Shown here: positions 42,547 through 53,364 of the stretch, piece after piece
How positions within the stretch are numbered: the stretch's first letter is position 1
Layout of the letters: each line of letters opens with the position of its first letter
Assembly (NCBI GenBank): GCA_027603945.1
Contig: JADIIU010000047.1
Location: 34,826-98,825 of the forward strand
Direction: 5' to 3'
From: Terramyces sp. JEL0728
Taxonomy: Eukaryota > Chytridiomycota > Chytridiomycetes > Rhizophydiales > Terramycetaceae
DNA: 64,000 nucleotides
Notes under the pieces: generated by a model
What the model was told of the DNA's origin: nothing
Database searches by the model: none
What the model saw: only the letters and a program-made list of their open reading frames with translations
Position numbers and translations under genes: made by a program

Positions 42547-43398
42547 TTATTGCCCAATTATAGATTTTAACAGGAGCAAAGACTCGTAGTCTTTTCTTAA
42601 TCCATCAACACTCTCTCTAACTGTGTCCAAATCAATCTTACTCTCCCCCAATAATTCAATCTCTACTTGAACTGCTCCAATCTGGCCAACGTAGTAATTG
42701 AATAGTCCAACCACTTCTTGCTCAACATTATGTAATTCCTGCAGTCGCTGGTCTGCTAGTTCTGCTTCATTCTTACTTGCGCTTGACTGAACATTAAGCT
42801 GCTCCAGTTCTGTTTGTAGTTCTTTGATGGTTTTGTTTGATGACTGGCCTACATCCCTAACGTTTGCTTCATTAAATATCAATTACTGGATGGCCTAGTA
42901 TACACATTATCAGTAATAACTGGCTCTTTAAGGAATTCTTCCTTTACTGAAAGAGGGAGTCCGGTTGGAATCTGCTTTCCTCTCCTTCTGCTCGTCAATA
43001 TATGCATAAAGTATACAAATTGAATTTTTTGTATTCTCTGCTCAAAACGAATATCTACAAGTTGCCAAATTTGAATAAACTCCTGTGTGCTTATGCGAGA
43101 TGTTTGAAATAGAGGGTCCAGGTCTTGCAGAGTTACGATATCCTGCTTGCTGTACTTGTTGAACTGCGTTTCATATGAGAATCTATCAGCTGGAGAAAGA
43201 TACCAGTCAAAGGACATTTTGAGATTTGGCAAACCTGGTGGCTGGCAGCGTTTTAATTGTACCAAAACCAATATTATAAATTCCAATTCAGGCTGATCTT
43301 GCTTGTCCAACTAAAAGTTTACTCTTGTTAATATTCTATGGAAGCCGATTTTATCCGTGCAGCAAACTTACCCAATGCGCATGAAAATGTGTAATCAT
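42547..43398 (-). CDS. END3-like EH-domain endocytic protein
   Basis: Exons 43310-42887 and 42866-42547 (20-nt intron 42867-42886) are secure. The 5' end is tentative: a nine-codon exon at 43398-43372 joined over a 61-nt intron (43311-43371) keeps frame. The protein has the end of one EH domain (DKQDQPELEFIIL, PPGLPN), a second EH domain (DWYLSPADRFSYETQFNKY, FIQIWQLVDI) and a C-terminal coiled coil (TIKELQTELEQLNVQ). This order matches End3, which works with Pan1/Sla1 in actin-driven endocytosis. A missing upstream exon for the first EH domain is likely. Confidence 0.65.
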
Positions 43399-43474
43399 CC
43401 TCACTATTAATCATGATCACTATCTATAGTATTTCCAGGTATACCAATTTTTTGTTTTTTCTTTTGAAATCGAA

Positions 43475-44716
43475 ATGAATTACTCGCAGCGAGAACTCAC
43501 ACCAAAGATTTTATTTCAAATCCTAGAGACTAGCAAGCACTGCGATACTCTGGATATCAGTTTTACGAATATATCCCAAATACTACATGCAGTGGAGGAC
43601 GACGATGAGTGGAGCGATATTGAAAATGATATTTCAATGGTAACAGATGAAGAAACAATTCAATCATTACCGCTCAACATCAAGAAAACCTTTTTCTCAA
43701 TATTGAAGAATATAAAAACTCTTAATTTGGACGGCAACAATATTAGTTCAAGCCTGCATATGATTCTGCCCCACATGAAGAGTATACGGTCACTCTCTCT
43801 TCGTAACAATGGGATTTCGGCTGCAAATATCGTCGAGTTGCTGACAGCAGTTGCAAATTCGAATATCGAGGAATTATACCTTTCGCAAAATAATTTAATG
43901 GATGCAGGTGCGACAATCTTGGCAAACAATATCCCAAAATCATTGAAATTGCTGCATATTTCGTACAATATAATCGGACTGAAAGGTGCAGATGCACTGG
44001 CGCGTAAACTGATGCACAATAGAACACTACAGTCTTTTTCAATCATGGATAATCCAATTAATATGGAGGGCATTTATCGTCTATTCCAAGCATTCAAGAC
44101 AATGCGGTTGGAAACATTAATCGCTGGGTTCACTAGCAGATTCCAAAATGTCACAGTTCCATACAGCAGGGAAGAATTACAGGGATATGTAATGACCAAT
44201 TCCATGTGTTTTGAAGAAATAGTTGCCGACTATTTAAAAACAACCACCTTGGAAGCTCTAGTTGTTTTTGGATTAAAGTCAATTAAACTGGTAATGGGGT
44301 CTTTGCACAACAATTTTCTATTAGAATCGCTATCCATTTTAAATGTACACCCTGAAAACACCGTAGAGCATGAATTTGCTTTTGTAGAAGATATGGCTCA
44401 GCGGAATACCACTATAACTACCCTGCTAGTCGATAAAGTATCACGACCAGTTGATCAGTTCTGTAACAGAAACAAGGCTATTCAGAAACGCAAACAGGAA
44501 ATATTCAAAGAAATACTTGCCACCCGAAGAAATTTATTCGTTATGAGTGAACTGCCGGTTGAATTGCATTACAACGTCATTCAAGTTATGTGCCAATACT
44601 TTAGTTGTCAGGAGACGAAACTTATTGTTGGCAAATTAGTCAAACGTGATTCATTAGGTGTATGTATGTCGCTAAGAGACTATCTCCTGTTTTGTTTGGA
44701 AAATAAATGGACTTGA
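43475..44716 (+). CDS. leucine-rich-repeat protein (ribonuclease-inhibitor type)
   Basis: Intronless, 413 aa. At least five LRRs occupy residues about 65-210 (KTLNLDGNNI, RSLSLRNNGI, EELYLSQNNL, KLLHISYNII, QSFSIMDNPI), with 27-30-residue spacing as in RanGAP/RI-type repeats. The last 200 residues are a helical region without recognisable motifs. Such proteins are protein-protein scaffolds, and several are ciliary; RanGAP itself is unlikely because its catalytic Arg loop is not evident. Confidence 0.7.
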   Translation: MNYSQRELTPKILFQILETSKHCDTLDISFTNISQILHAVEDDDEWSDIENDISMVTDEETIQSLPLNIKKTFFSILKNIKTLNLDGNNISSSLHMILPHMKSIRSLSLRNNGISAANIVELLTAVANSNIEELYLSQNNLMDAGATILANNIPKSLKLLHISYNIIGLKGADALARKLMHNRTLQSFSIMDNPINMEGIYRLFQAFKTMRLETLIAGFTSRFQNVTVPYSREELQGYVMTNSMCFEEIVADYLKTTTLEALVVFGLKSIKLVMGSLHNNFLLESLSILNVHPENTVEHEFAFVEDMAQRNTTITTLLVDKVSRPVDQFCNRNKAIQKRKQEIFKEILATRRNLFVMSELPVELHYNVIQVMCQYFSCQETKLIVGKLVKRDSLGVCMSLRDYLLFCLENKWT

Positions 44717-44738
44717 ATTTTCATCTATATGTAAAACT

Positions 44739-45506
44739 TTATTGGTTTACTTGTACCATTTGTAAACGTTCAGCTTGACGATTACTACACAACTTGTCAA
44801 TGTCTTTTATGTATTGATCTCTCAGACTTTCATTTCCTAATGATCGAACCTTAAACAGCATATACGGAGCAAATACTATGGCCCCAAGCATTTCAAAAGC
44901 CATTCCAAGGACCATAAAATCATACCCGATAAATTTGAAATATGTCCACGCTGTGATATAATTGATTTGTAGGTATTCCTGCAAGGAATAGATCATGCCA
45001 GTGCCGGCCATGTTAAAGAAAATCACTACAATTTCCATTAATCGATACCACCATGGTTTTTTATAGAGCAGCGGCAGCAGATTTACCTGAACAAACTCCC
45101 AGAATCCAATGTGCTCTCTCAAAGAGATCCAGAGAGTGTACTTTTCAAAATCAGAGCAATAGAGTTCCTTTCCAAGTGGTACCCAGGCAATTTCTTGATA
45201 GATATTGGTGCTGATTGCGTTCCTGCCCTTGAAATAGCTGTAAACGATGAGACAAAACAATGAAGCTGCAGAAAAAGTGAGACAGCCATGGATCAAAGAG
45301 ACTGAGGGTTGGTAGCCAATGGAACTGACGCAATCTTGGTCACATTCTTGAACCAAGTCGGCTACCTTTTGTCTTGTCTGTATGATATAAATCCCAGCAC
45401 AAATTAGTGAGATTGGACGTTTCCACCAATTAAATCGCCAATAGTAGAACACAACCTTGTCGAGAATCGATTGCGATGGGACTATTTGTATTTGGCTCAA
45501 ATCCAT
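44739..45506 (-). CDS. multi-pass membrane protein of unknown family
   Basis: Intronless, 255 aa. Four or five hydrophobic segments (around 28-45, 70-92, 150-175, 190-225) are separated by Trp/Tyr-rich loops; an ECDQDC Cys pair lies in the first loop. A basic C-terminal helix follows. The N-terminal part (FYYWRFNWWKRP) resembles P2X-type receptor openings only superficially. I do not recognise it. A TATA-like CATAAATAA lies upstream. Confidence 0.6.
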   Translation of the reverse strand: MDLSQIQIVPSQSILDKVVFYYWRFNWWKRPISLICAGIYIIQTRQKVADLVQECDQDCVSSIGYQPSVSLIHGCLTFSAASLFCLIVYSYFKGRNAISTNIYQEIAWVPLGKELYCSDFEKYTLWISLREHIGFWEFVQVNLLPLLYKKPWWYRLMEIVVIFFNMAGTGMIYSLQEYLQINYITAWTYFKFIGYDFMVLGMAFEMLGAIVFAPYMLFKVRSLGNESLRDQYIKDIDKLCSNRQAERLQMVQVNQ

Positions 45507-46030
45507 TTGCTTATTTTTGACTCATCTGGGCATTTATTTATGAGCAACGCTTACCGTAAAATATATTCCGCAGATTTCAAGGCAAAACGCTGTAACTTTG
45601 GAGAGCACAATTAAGTCATGAAAGAATCAATATCCTGTGCAGAGATAACTCAAAATGCAAAAGGAGGGAATGTAAGACAAATAAATACACTATTCGAGAT
45701 TCGTTTTATGGAGCTATTGGCGTCTTGAATTTAAATAAATGCACTATTGCCAACTAAAATTTATTCAATGAATTAACGAACGACCAATTACGCTGACAAC
45801 TGATTTCAGCTCTATCCTTGGAGACACTAAATCATTGATTAGTTTACAAAATGCAGCATAAATTGTCTTGTTTTCCAGCGATCCTATTCTCCACCTGTAG
45901 ATTCAGAGTGGAAAGGGGCTGGTGTGCCATCCAATTGAATTCTAGAATAGCCCATGTGTAGAATTATGGTTATTCCAATTGCCTTTTAAATAACCTTTGC
46001 TATGTTTTTGTCCCAAATCTAGAAATCTAA
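45507..46030. other. intergenic region between divergent genes
   Basis: About 520 bp, AT-rich, containing the promoters of the flanking divergent genes. No convincing coding frame, RNA gene or repeat was seen. Confidence 0.5.
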
Positions 46031-46495
46031 ATGCGAGTTGAACTTGACCCCATCCAACACCTAGACATTTACAATTCAATCAAATCAATATTAAACCTAA
46101 AGAAACAGTAATCTTTTACTTATCGAGGACTCTCTCATTCCTAACACAGTACGAATCTAAAGAAAAACTTGAACATAAACTAAAGTCCCTTCTAAAAGAA
46201 AACCAAGGCTTGCTACTGGAATTGAATACAAAGAAAACACTAATACAGAAAGAGGAATTGAAAGACTACGAAACCACGCTGCTGCAGCACAAGGAGTATG
46301 GAAAGAAATTACAGAATGATCTGCAGGAAATGCTTATAGATTTACGACTGAGCGAGTATGAATTGGATTTGATTAATCGAATCGAGTTTCAAGAGCGTCA
46401 ATTAAAGGTACTTTTTTGCTTATTAGTTTTCTATCTGGTGGTACATTGCAAGTACAATATTATTCGCAGTGTCAATAAAATTACTTTTTGCTTAG
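46031..46495 (+). CDS. tail-anchored coiled-coil membrane protein
   Basis: Exons 46031-46107, 46128-46407 and 46427-46495 (introns 20 and 19 nt) give 141 aa: a long amphipathic helical region with heptads (KLEHKLKSLLKENQGLLLEL, YGKKLQNDLQEML) and, supplied by the last exon, a C-terminal membrane anchor (FSIWWYIASTILFAVSIKLL). The layout is that of a SNARE, tether or organelle-contact protein, without enough signature to name one. AATAAA lies just before the TAG stop. A longer frame running into the next gene is an artefact of ignoring the last splice. Confidence 0.65.
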
Positions 46496-46578
46496 CAATC
46501 CGCTTTGGATCAAACATACACTTGAATTCTCTATCTCTTTGCTCCAAGTTCTTTCAGACAATTTTTTTACCAACAATT

Positions 46579-47421
46579 ATGCAAATTGCACAGCTGTTTC
46601 CTGAATTGGATATTAAAAAAGTAGAAACTGTTTGCACTCTCTGGAGCGGATACGGAACAATTTACAGATTTCATTTACCAACGAAAACACTGATTTGTAA
46701 GCACATCAACCCTCCAAGAGACAATTCAGTGTCTCATCAACGCAAACTAAAATCCTATCAAAACGAACTTGCATTCTACCAACTGGAGAAACCTAATCAT
46801 CCCCCACTTCCGGAATTTATCTCTTCGCCTAAACCAAACTGTTATTTACTGTCGGATATTTCGGTTGAATACCCTTTCCCTTCTGGTGACTTGGCCACTA
46901 AAGAACTCGAATTGGCGCTATCCTGGCTGGCTAAATTTCATTCATATTGGTTCAAAAAGGTACCCTTTAGCGAGAAAGGCAGTTATTGGCATGTTGATAC
47001 CAGACAGCAAGAATTACAGCAAATGAAAAACAAAAAACTACAGTCGATTGCTCAACAATTAGATGAGCAAATCCATTCATCCAAATTCAAGACACTCATT
47101 CACGGTGATTTCAAATCTGAAAATATTCAGTTCAACGATAGTTCTTGCGTGGTGTATGATTACCAATACGCTGGATCAGGGTTAGGCGCGCAAGATGTAT
47201 GCTACTTGCTTACTTCCAGTGCACGAGATACAAATAGCATTGACAAGCTGCTCGCATTTTACTTTAGCGAATTAACCATTGATGGGTACACGTATGACCA
47301 ATTTTTGCAGGACTTTGACTTGTGTTTACTGGATTACATTCGGTTTATGGATGGCTGGGGTTATTGGGGAAACTCACGATGGGCTGTAGTGAGAACCAGG
47401 GAATTGCTGGGCAGTTACTAG
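46579..47421 (+). CDS. aminoglycoside-phosphotransferase/choline-kinase-like small-molecule kinase
   Basis: Intronless, 280 aa. The kinase-like core shows LWSGYGTIYRFHL, LICKHI (nucleotide-binding Lys), the catalytic loop LIHGDFKSENIQF and the metal-binding VYDYQYAGSGLGAQDVCYLL. These are typical of the ecdysteroid-kinase-like/CHK branch of the APH superfamily, whose substrates range from choline to sterols. The natural substrate cannot be inferred. The start is the ATG at 46579, 84 bp after the previous stop. Confidence 0.75.
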   Translation: MQIAQLFPELDIKKVETVCTLWSGYGTIYRFHLPTKTLICKHINPPRDNSVSHQRKLKSYQNELAFYQLEKPNHPPLPEFISSPKPNCYLLSDISVEYPFPSGDLATKELELALSWLAKFHSYWFKKVPFSEKGSYWHVDTRQQELQQMKNKKLQSIAQQLDEQIHSSKFKTLIHGDFKSENIQFNDSSCVVYDYQYAGSGLGAQDVCYLLTSSARDTNSIDKLLAFYFSELTIDGYTYDQFLQDFDLCLLDYIRFMDGWGYWGNSRWAVVRTRELLGSY

Positions 47422-47706
47422 CAGTAATTAAATAAAGCAAATAGAATACCACCTCATAAGCGTATCACGTTATTCCGATTTCAACCAGACATTTCCTGGC
47501 AAATCGTAAAAAAATTACCACACGATCCCCAAAGACACTTTAAAGCAATACTACCGATTGAACCCCCGAATAAATCAACCTGCTGTAATACATTAGTGTC
47601 AGGAAAACTCGTCAGTTTTAGCGGAATTTTTTTTTCAGCCAATCATGGTCATGTGGCTTCATTCACTTGGATTCTACTTCTCTTTTTCTCTTTTGCTCTT
47701 TCAACC

Positions 47707-48222
47707 ATGGCTGAAGAAGAACATGAAGATTTCTCCAACACTGCTGCCTCCGGTGCATCCCTTACTTACCCAATGCAAGTAATAATCAATTTAATCTAGT
47801 GTTCTGCATTGAGAAAGAACGGATACGTTGTTATCAAAGGCCGTCCTTGTAAAATTGTTGACATGTCTACTTCCAAAACCGGAAAGCACGGTCACGCTAA
47901 AGTTCACTTGGTTGCCATTGATGTATTGCTGATTTTAATTTAGATCTTCACCAACAAGAAACTTGAAGATTTATCTCCATCCACTCACAATATGGATGTT
48001 CCAAACGTTCGCAAGAACGAATATCCACTTTTGGATGTTGACGAGGGATTCTTCTCCTTGATGCAGGATGATGGATCTACCAAGGATGATGTTAAGGTTC
48101 CTGATAATGAACTCGGAAGAAAGATTGAAGAAGATTTCGCCGCAGGAAAGGAATTGTTAGTTGCTGTTACTTCTTCCATGGGTGAAGAACACTGCCTTGG
48201 ATACAAGGAAGCACCAAAATAA
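47707..48222 (+). CDS. eIF5A: translation factor eIF5A
   Basis: Exons 47707-47778, 47800-47922 and 47944-48222, separated by two 21-nt introns, give 157 aa. The hypusine site lies in [13 protein letters not shown], with the modified Lys before HGHA. The C-terminal OB domain ([25 protein letters not shown]) is complete. eIF5A relieves ribosome stalling, for example at polyproline, and aids termination. A long pyrimidine run precedes the ATG. The stop overlaps AATAAA (aaataaataaaa). Confidence 0.95.
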
Positions 48223-48330
48223 ATAAAAATAGCAAATTCGCATATTATCTATCATCAATTGCATTTGATTTTGTAGATTCAGAGTTATAATTTTGATTGC
48301 TCGATTTAGAGTGGAATTAACTTTTTTTGA

Positions 48331-50105
48331 ATGTGGATCTTGAAAGGGGAAGATATCAACTACTATCTTGCACAAGGAGAGACGCTGCTAGGAATGTAGA
48401 GACTAACCCTAGGTCGCAAAGAATGCACCATCAGCATCAATGACAAATCTCTATCCAGAAAGCATTGCAAGTTCGAAGCACAAATCAGTGTATTGAAAAT
48501 TGCAGACTTGAAATCAAAGTATGGACTGCAAGTAAACGGCCAAAAAACTGATTCAATAACGTTAAACCACTCTGATGAAATAACTATTGGTGGATATGGA
48601 CTTCGATTCCAAGTAATTTACAAACCATTGTCAATTTGCTTTTCACAAATCCCTTCGGTTCAAAAACGGGAATTGACAGCTGTAGCCGCTCAGAAATGTA
48701 TTTCAATCACAAATGATATGCATGCAGCAGATTTGCTACTGATTAACAATATCACAACTACAGAAAAAGTCTTGCTGGCTCTTACAAAACCGATTCCAAT
48801 TATATCCAGCCATTGGCTGAAAGCGCTTTCAATAATGGAGTACCCGGAATACGAATTGTATGCACCTATGTGTGTAGGATACGAGAATGTTGATTTCAAT
48901 CCAAATCAAAGTAGAAAGACAGTATTCAAAGGCAAGACATTCTATCTCAAAACTGCAGAATTAGTACGTTAAAGATAACCTAGTATAAATCGTGCAAGAA
49001 TATAATCACTAGTGCAGGAGGAAATGCAATATTGAACAAGAAACAGAGCAATCATGATGATGGCGAGTATCTAGTTGTCGATGATGGCGACACCGAGCCG
49101 TACGTATTAGTGATCAATGACATATCTGCAGCAATCATGTCTATAAATTCCAATTTCACATTACGCAATATACCTGAGGTTCGGCTTGAAATGACTTTCA
49201 GAAACACAACTGTAACTACAAATTCGCCTGTAGAACCAACTCGCACATCAATTTTAGATTCTGTTATGAACTATACCGTATCGCCACTAGACTCTACCAG
49301 TGACCACGAAGGAATCCTTAGCAAAACACGCAGTTTTCTTAGCGAGCAACTTGAAAGCAATGCGTTAGATACACCAGGCGAATCAATTATCCAAAAAGCT
49401 CTCACTCAAATGCCAGAAACCGATACCAATTTTGATGATTTCATGGACGATTTGTTTGATTTAGGGACTGGTCCAAATAACGACCAGAATGGGAATGGAG
49501 AGCCAGGAGCGCCTTCAAGTGCAAATGATGTTACTGTAAAGCAAGAACGGGATTACACTCAAACACAAATGGAGATTGATGAGACTAGACACAGCACAGT
49601 TGGCCAAACGAGATTTTCCAATTCTATTAACGAGACTGTTGAAGAGTCTACAGTAAAGTTTGAAAACTTTGTGGATGAGACTAATCTGGATATTAGCAGC
49701 AATCAAACAAGCTTGGCTTATGAACAAGTATCACAAACTATAATCAAGCAAGAAACACAATATGATGATCAATTACCTTTGCAAATAGATTTAAACTATA
49801 CTTCTCAACTAGATGCTGGCGATTTACCCCTAATATCTCAATTTGAACAGCCACCTGATTTAGTAGAATATATACTCCCTTCTAAAAGACCACAATCGCA
49901 ACAGATACAGCTACCTATAGGAGAAGAGTCGCAGTTGGACGCTGATCCAAAAATAATTGTTGAGCTTACAGATTTGGTAAAGACAAAATATTTACCAAAG
50001 ACTGATTTCAAGAGATTCAAATCAAAACAAAAACAGATTATTGTCCCGCTCAAAGTCGCACTCATCACTAGCACTGCAGCGAAAGGGTTTCACTTTGATG
50101 GTTAG
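48331..50105 (+). CDS. NBS1/nibrin-like MRN-complex subunit
   Basis: Exons 48331-48391, 48413-48963 and 48984-50105 give 577 aa. It starts MWILKGE and continues into an FHA domain (LLGRKECTISIND, SRKHCKFEA, KYGLQVNG) followed by a BRCT region (ISSHWLKALSI). A long acidic, TQ-containing tail ends in TDFKRFKSKQK, resembling the Mre11-binding basic motif of nibrin. Nibrin recruits MRE11-RAD50 and ATM to double-strand breaks. Frame between the first two exons is kept only by removing 21 nt that begin GAATGT and end CTAG (48392-48412), a non-canonical GA-AG intron or a boundary within a CTAGG direct repeat. Confidence 0.8.
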
Positions 50106-50136
50106 AATATATAACATGGCTGCATTTGATTTTTTA

Positions 50137-51086
50137 TTATGAATCTTCAACCTCTCCAATTTGAACAAAATCTCCACTGACGTTTTCTTTCCATAATGTG
50201 ACTTTATTGTCACCAGATGATACAGCTAGAATGTTTCCAGCAAGAGACCAGCTTACTCTCCATACAACATCAGGAAAAGGCTCGGATTTAAGGTATTTTT
50301 TGTTCCATTTCCCATCTTTCCCGTCTTTAGTCCAGATAATAACAGTTTTATCCTATGTTTAGCTATTATTACTTGGGAGCAACTCGCTAGATATGCTCTT
50401 GGCAATCCGATACTTGGCGCGAATGCAACGTCTCTAACCCAATCTGAATGTCCTTCAAGTACAACATCTTCTTTCCAAACTGAATCTTCTTCCTTCCATA
50501 TTTTCACCAAGTTATCGCAGCCTCCAGATGCAAATCGTTTAACTTTGCTGAATACGTCTGTTAATGCTGGTGTCCACGAAACTGAATTCACTCCAATGGA
50601 GTGGGCATTAATGCTGTGGGTTTCCCAAGTGCCGTCTTCCTTGTAGGTCAGCAATGATACTTTTCCATCCGAAGATCCGCAACACAACATCAACCCGTAT
50701 TCATGAGGAGCCCATCCAATAGAATTCACTAGGTTAGCTAAAAGTACCAGAAGCGGAATGGCCGGTATGCTCCTTGATTTTAGTCCATCCATTATTGTCT
50801 TTCCAAATAAATACTTTGGAATCATAAGAACAGCTTGCAAGTATATTTCCAAACTTTGGGTGTGCCCAACACACCTGCCAAACTGGTCCTTCGTGTCCTT
50901 GTAGGGTTGCAGCGAGAGAGTGGGATTCTCCTTCAACATTGAATATCTTGATTGATCTATCTGACGAGCAGGTGGCTAATTTCTTTCCGTAGTAATCCAT
51001 TTGAGCATCATGGATCAAGTCCACATGCTGTGTGTCGAATATATTGTTAGTTGTGGTTGCAACCTGTGTTATTCACTCCTTACCAT
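50137..51086 (-). CDS. SEC13: SEC13 (COPII coat and nuclear pore WD40 protein)
   Basis: Exons 51086-51084 (only the ATG), 51063-50748, 50728-50373 and 50352-50137, with introns of 20, 19 and 20 nt, give 296 aa, identical in size class to yeast Sec13. [32 protein letters not shown], given as its key parts, and [27 protein letters not shown] and [12 protein letters not shown] are diagnostic. Six blades are present; Sec31 or Nup145C supplies the seventh. AATAAA directly follows the stop. Confidence 0.93.
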
Positions 51087-51297
51087 TTTGCAGATTGAAA
51101 AAAGCGAGAACCAACTGCCACGACACAAAAATATTACTTGGATCTGAATTCGAATCCCATGAAATGGGTTTGGAGACATTCCCGATGAGCGGTAATCACA
51201 TGGACCCAAGTGATCATGATTCTATTCTATGTGTATCTTTTTTCATCATTGTTCCCAACAATATATATCAAGCCAAAATCCGACCTTTTACGGGAAA
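51087..51297 (+). other. intergenic region with TATA element at 51262-51268
   Basis: Between the SEC13 ATG and the small gene at 51298. TATATAT at 51262-51268 ends 29 nt before that ATG. A minor frame (MSGNHMDPSDHD...) is present but does not splice into anything supported. Confidence 0.45.
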
Positions 51298-51483
51298 ATG
51301 AAACTAAATTATTTCAAGATAAAAGAGAGACAGCTGAAGCGTAAAGATACGGCTGCCTACTGGAAGGAGGAGAGTAACCAAGACTTGTCGCTTTCAAACA
51401 TCACTTTAGAGGATGAAATCAAACTGGTGCCTAAAAGAAAGAATGCCTTGGACCTCCTTTTATCATTATTTGTTTCTCAATAA
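51298..51483 (+). CDS. small charged protein, 61 aa
   Basis: A TATA box 29 nt upstream and a stop overlapping AATAAA (caataaat) mark this as a real small gene despite 61 codons. It is highly charged, basic at the N-terminus (KIKERQLKRKD) and acidic in the middle, ending in a hydrophobic LLLSLFVSQ. No family recognised. Confidence 0.5.
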   Translation: MKLNYFKIKERQLKRKDTAAYWKEESNQDLSLSNITLEDEIKLVPKRKNALDLLLSLFVSQ

Positions 51484-51553
51484 ATCACCTTGTTTCTAGC
51501 ATTCGTGTTTTGTTTGTGATTACTAAACTAAGCAAAAAATCAAGCGTTTATTC

Positions 51554-52033
51554 CTAGTTGAGATAGCAGCTAGAATTATATCCATTTGGATATTCGTTAA
51601 CCATACATTTGTACCCCATTAGACAATCAGGGATGCAAGTACTGGTCGAATTTCTGCTGGAACTAGCGCAGACGGCAGATGTACATCCCAGAACAGTTGT
51701 TACATATACGCATTCAAACCCATCAGCGCAATCAGGACAGAATATTTGTAATCGCGGACAGCTGTTGAATTTACAAAAAATATCCACACACCCACCTTGT
51801 TTTGTGCGTTGAATGCATGTAGATAATGGTGGACAGTCCGCACATGTAGTATTGGAGTTACAGGTGGAATTTGTCAAGGTGGAATTGGTTAGAGTGATGT
51901 TAACTGTTGGGGCTGGAGAATGGGTTGCGGTTAGAGTAAATGTCCCATTAATGTCTGTAGTGTTTAAGTGAGAATTCGGAATAGAGCTTGCAATTCCTAC
52001 TAGCATCGCCAATATCAACATGATTATCTTCAT
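51554..52033 (-). CDS. secreted Cys-rich protein
   Basis: 159 aa, single exon. A signal peptide (MKIIMLILAMLVGIASS) precedes a Thr/Asn-rich stretch with many N-glycosylation sites and a C-terminal domain with about 14 cysteines in repeated CPxC/CxxxxxC spacing. AATAAA begins 2-3 nt after the TAG stop. The layout suggests a secreted adhesive or effector-like protein; no family recognised. Confidence 0.7.
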   Translation of the reverse strand: MKIIMLILAMLVGIASSIPNSHLNTTDINGTFTLTATHSPAPTVNITLTNSTLTNSTCNSNTTCADCPPLSTCIQRTKQGGCVDIFCKFNSCPRLQIFCPDCADGFECVYVTTVLGCTSAVCASSSRNSTSTCIPDCLMGYKCMVNEYPNGYNSSCYLN

Positions 52034-52238
52034 GATAAAACGCGTAAACTTTATTGAGTAACCATTAATCAATCATTACGGTAAATTCATGCAACTGCAT
52101 CACAGTATAATATTGCGCTATCCAAACAAACGAAATGTGCTTTTATGTTTCAACCCAAGCGATTGAAGTTTTTATTTTATGTACTCAAATATATCTTGGT
52201 ATGCAATTCAAATTCAACTAGTAATTTAAATGAGTTTA

Positions 52239-53024
52239 TTAATTCCAAACATAGCCAGAAGTTTCAATATTAAGCGCGTCCAGCTTCACCATATCTACCA
52301 ATTCATTACCGGCACCAGCCGCAACAAGCAGAGGCGAAAAGTGTTCAGCTGCTCCTACTGGATGGCATTGAGTAGCCCCGCTAAATTGTTTCCAATTTGC
52401 CAGTTTTTCAAATCTTTCTGGCGCAGGCAGCTTTGCAGTTTTGGTTAATTCTTGTTCAAACGCAACGTTTCCCTTTGCAATTGCATCTGTTCCATTGAAA
52501 AACCCTCTCATGTTGTGGAATGAGAAACCTGATCCAACAATCGCAACGTTCTCCTTCAATAGAGGAGACAATGCTTTACCCATATTAAGCAGCTCGGTTG
52601 CATCTTGACTTTGCAATACAGATAGCTGAACTATTGGGATGTCAGCATCTGGAACCGCCAGCTTTAGTGGAATAAAGACGCCATGATCCCATCCTCTTTT
52701 AGAATCGAGTTCTGGTTTAAATCCTGCATTTGCAAGTAATTGGTGTACTTTTTCAGCTACTTTGGGAGCGCCTGGTGCATTGTATTGAATCTTGTACGCT
52801 TCAGGTGGAAATCCATAGTAATCGTATAGGAGATTATGTTTGTCAGCTCCAGATATAATTGGATGTTTAGTTTCCCAGTGTGCTGTTACAAGTACTATAG
52901 CAGATGGTTTCCCAATCCATTCCTTTGCTTTGCCATTTAGAAAATGAATTAAAGATGTGTGGGATGTTTCTCCCAATACGGGCATAGGGCCACCGCCGTG
53001 AGGCAGGAAGATTGATTTTGCCAT
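52239..53024 (-). CDS. LigB/DODA-type extradiol dioxygenase
   Basis: Intronless, 261 aa from the ATG at 53024 (a further ATG two codons upstream at 53030). Metal-binding residues are evident in FLPHGGGPMP, VTAHWETK and GWDHGVFIPL, with the FHNM and AAEHFSP segments of the 4,5-DOPA dioxygenase family. Such non-heme iron enzymes cleave catechol rings; their true substrates in fungi are mostly unknown. The TATAAATAG at 53051-53059 (minus strand) is 26 nt from the 53024 ATG, the spacing of other genes here, which supports that start. Confidence 0.87.
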   Translation of the reverse strand: MAKSIFLPHGGGPMPVLGETSHTSLIHFLNGKAKEWIGKPSAIVLVTAHWETKHPIISGADKHNLLYDYYGFPPEAYKIQYNAPGAPKVAEKVHQLLANAGFKPELDSKRGWDHGVFIPLKLAVPDADIPIVQLSVLQSQDATELLNMGKALSPLLKENVAIVGSGFSFHNMRGFFNGTDAIAKGNVAFEQELTKTAKLPAPERFEKLANWKQFSGATQCHPVGAAEHFSPLLVAAGAGNELVDMVKLDALNIETSGYVWN

Positions 53025-53050
53025 GTTCATTAACGGGTGGTTTTGGGGAT

Positions 53051-53059
53051 CTATTTATA
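53051..53059 (-). promoter_or_regulatory. TATA box of the dioxygenase gene
   Basis: TATAAATAG on the minus strand, ending 26 nt before the ATG at 53024. Confidence 0.6.
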
Positions 53060-53364
53060 CCAGAGGACGGATATTGGTGCGAAATCAAAACCGCCGAGTG
53101 ATTTTCCACCAGCATTGTGTGTGATTAATTTTTCCCTGGAACAAGCGTGGGCAAACTTGAACCGAGGGTAGATACAGAGCAATCACCGTGAGCTAATATT
53201 CGCATCATGTGGAGTAGGCGATATCCTCGACAATAAAGACTCATAAATCGGAAATAACCATTTGTGGATGATTTACCATCGCTCCATGCTTTCTGCTGAT
53301 ATCCAGCGTAATCTGTTTCCAGAGTTGCTTCTTTAACCAAGTCGAATAATTTTGACTTTTTTGA
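53060..53364. other. divergent intergenic region
   Basis: About 300 bp between the dioxygenase and kanadaptin starts. Short minus-strand frames are present without supporting signals. Nothing else recognised. Confidence 0.5.

Noticed and set aside
46210..47421. A single 403-codon protein spanning the coiled-coil gene and the kinase
   Set aside because: It reads through a 19-nt intron; splicing gives a separate tail-anchored protein ending at 46495, and the kinase starts at 46579.
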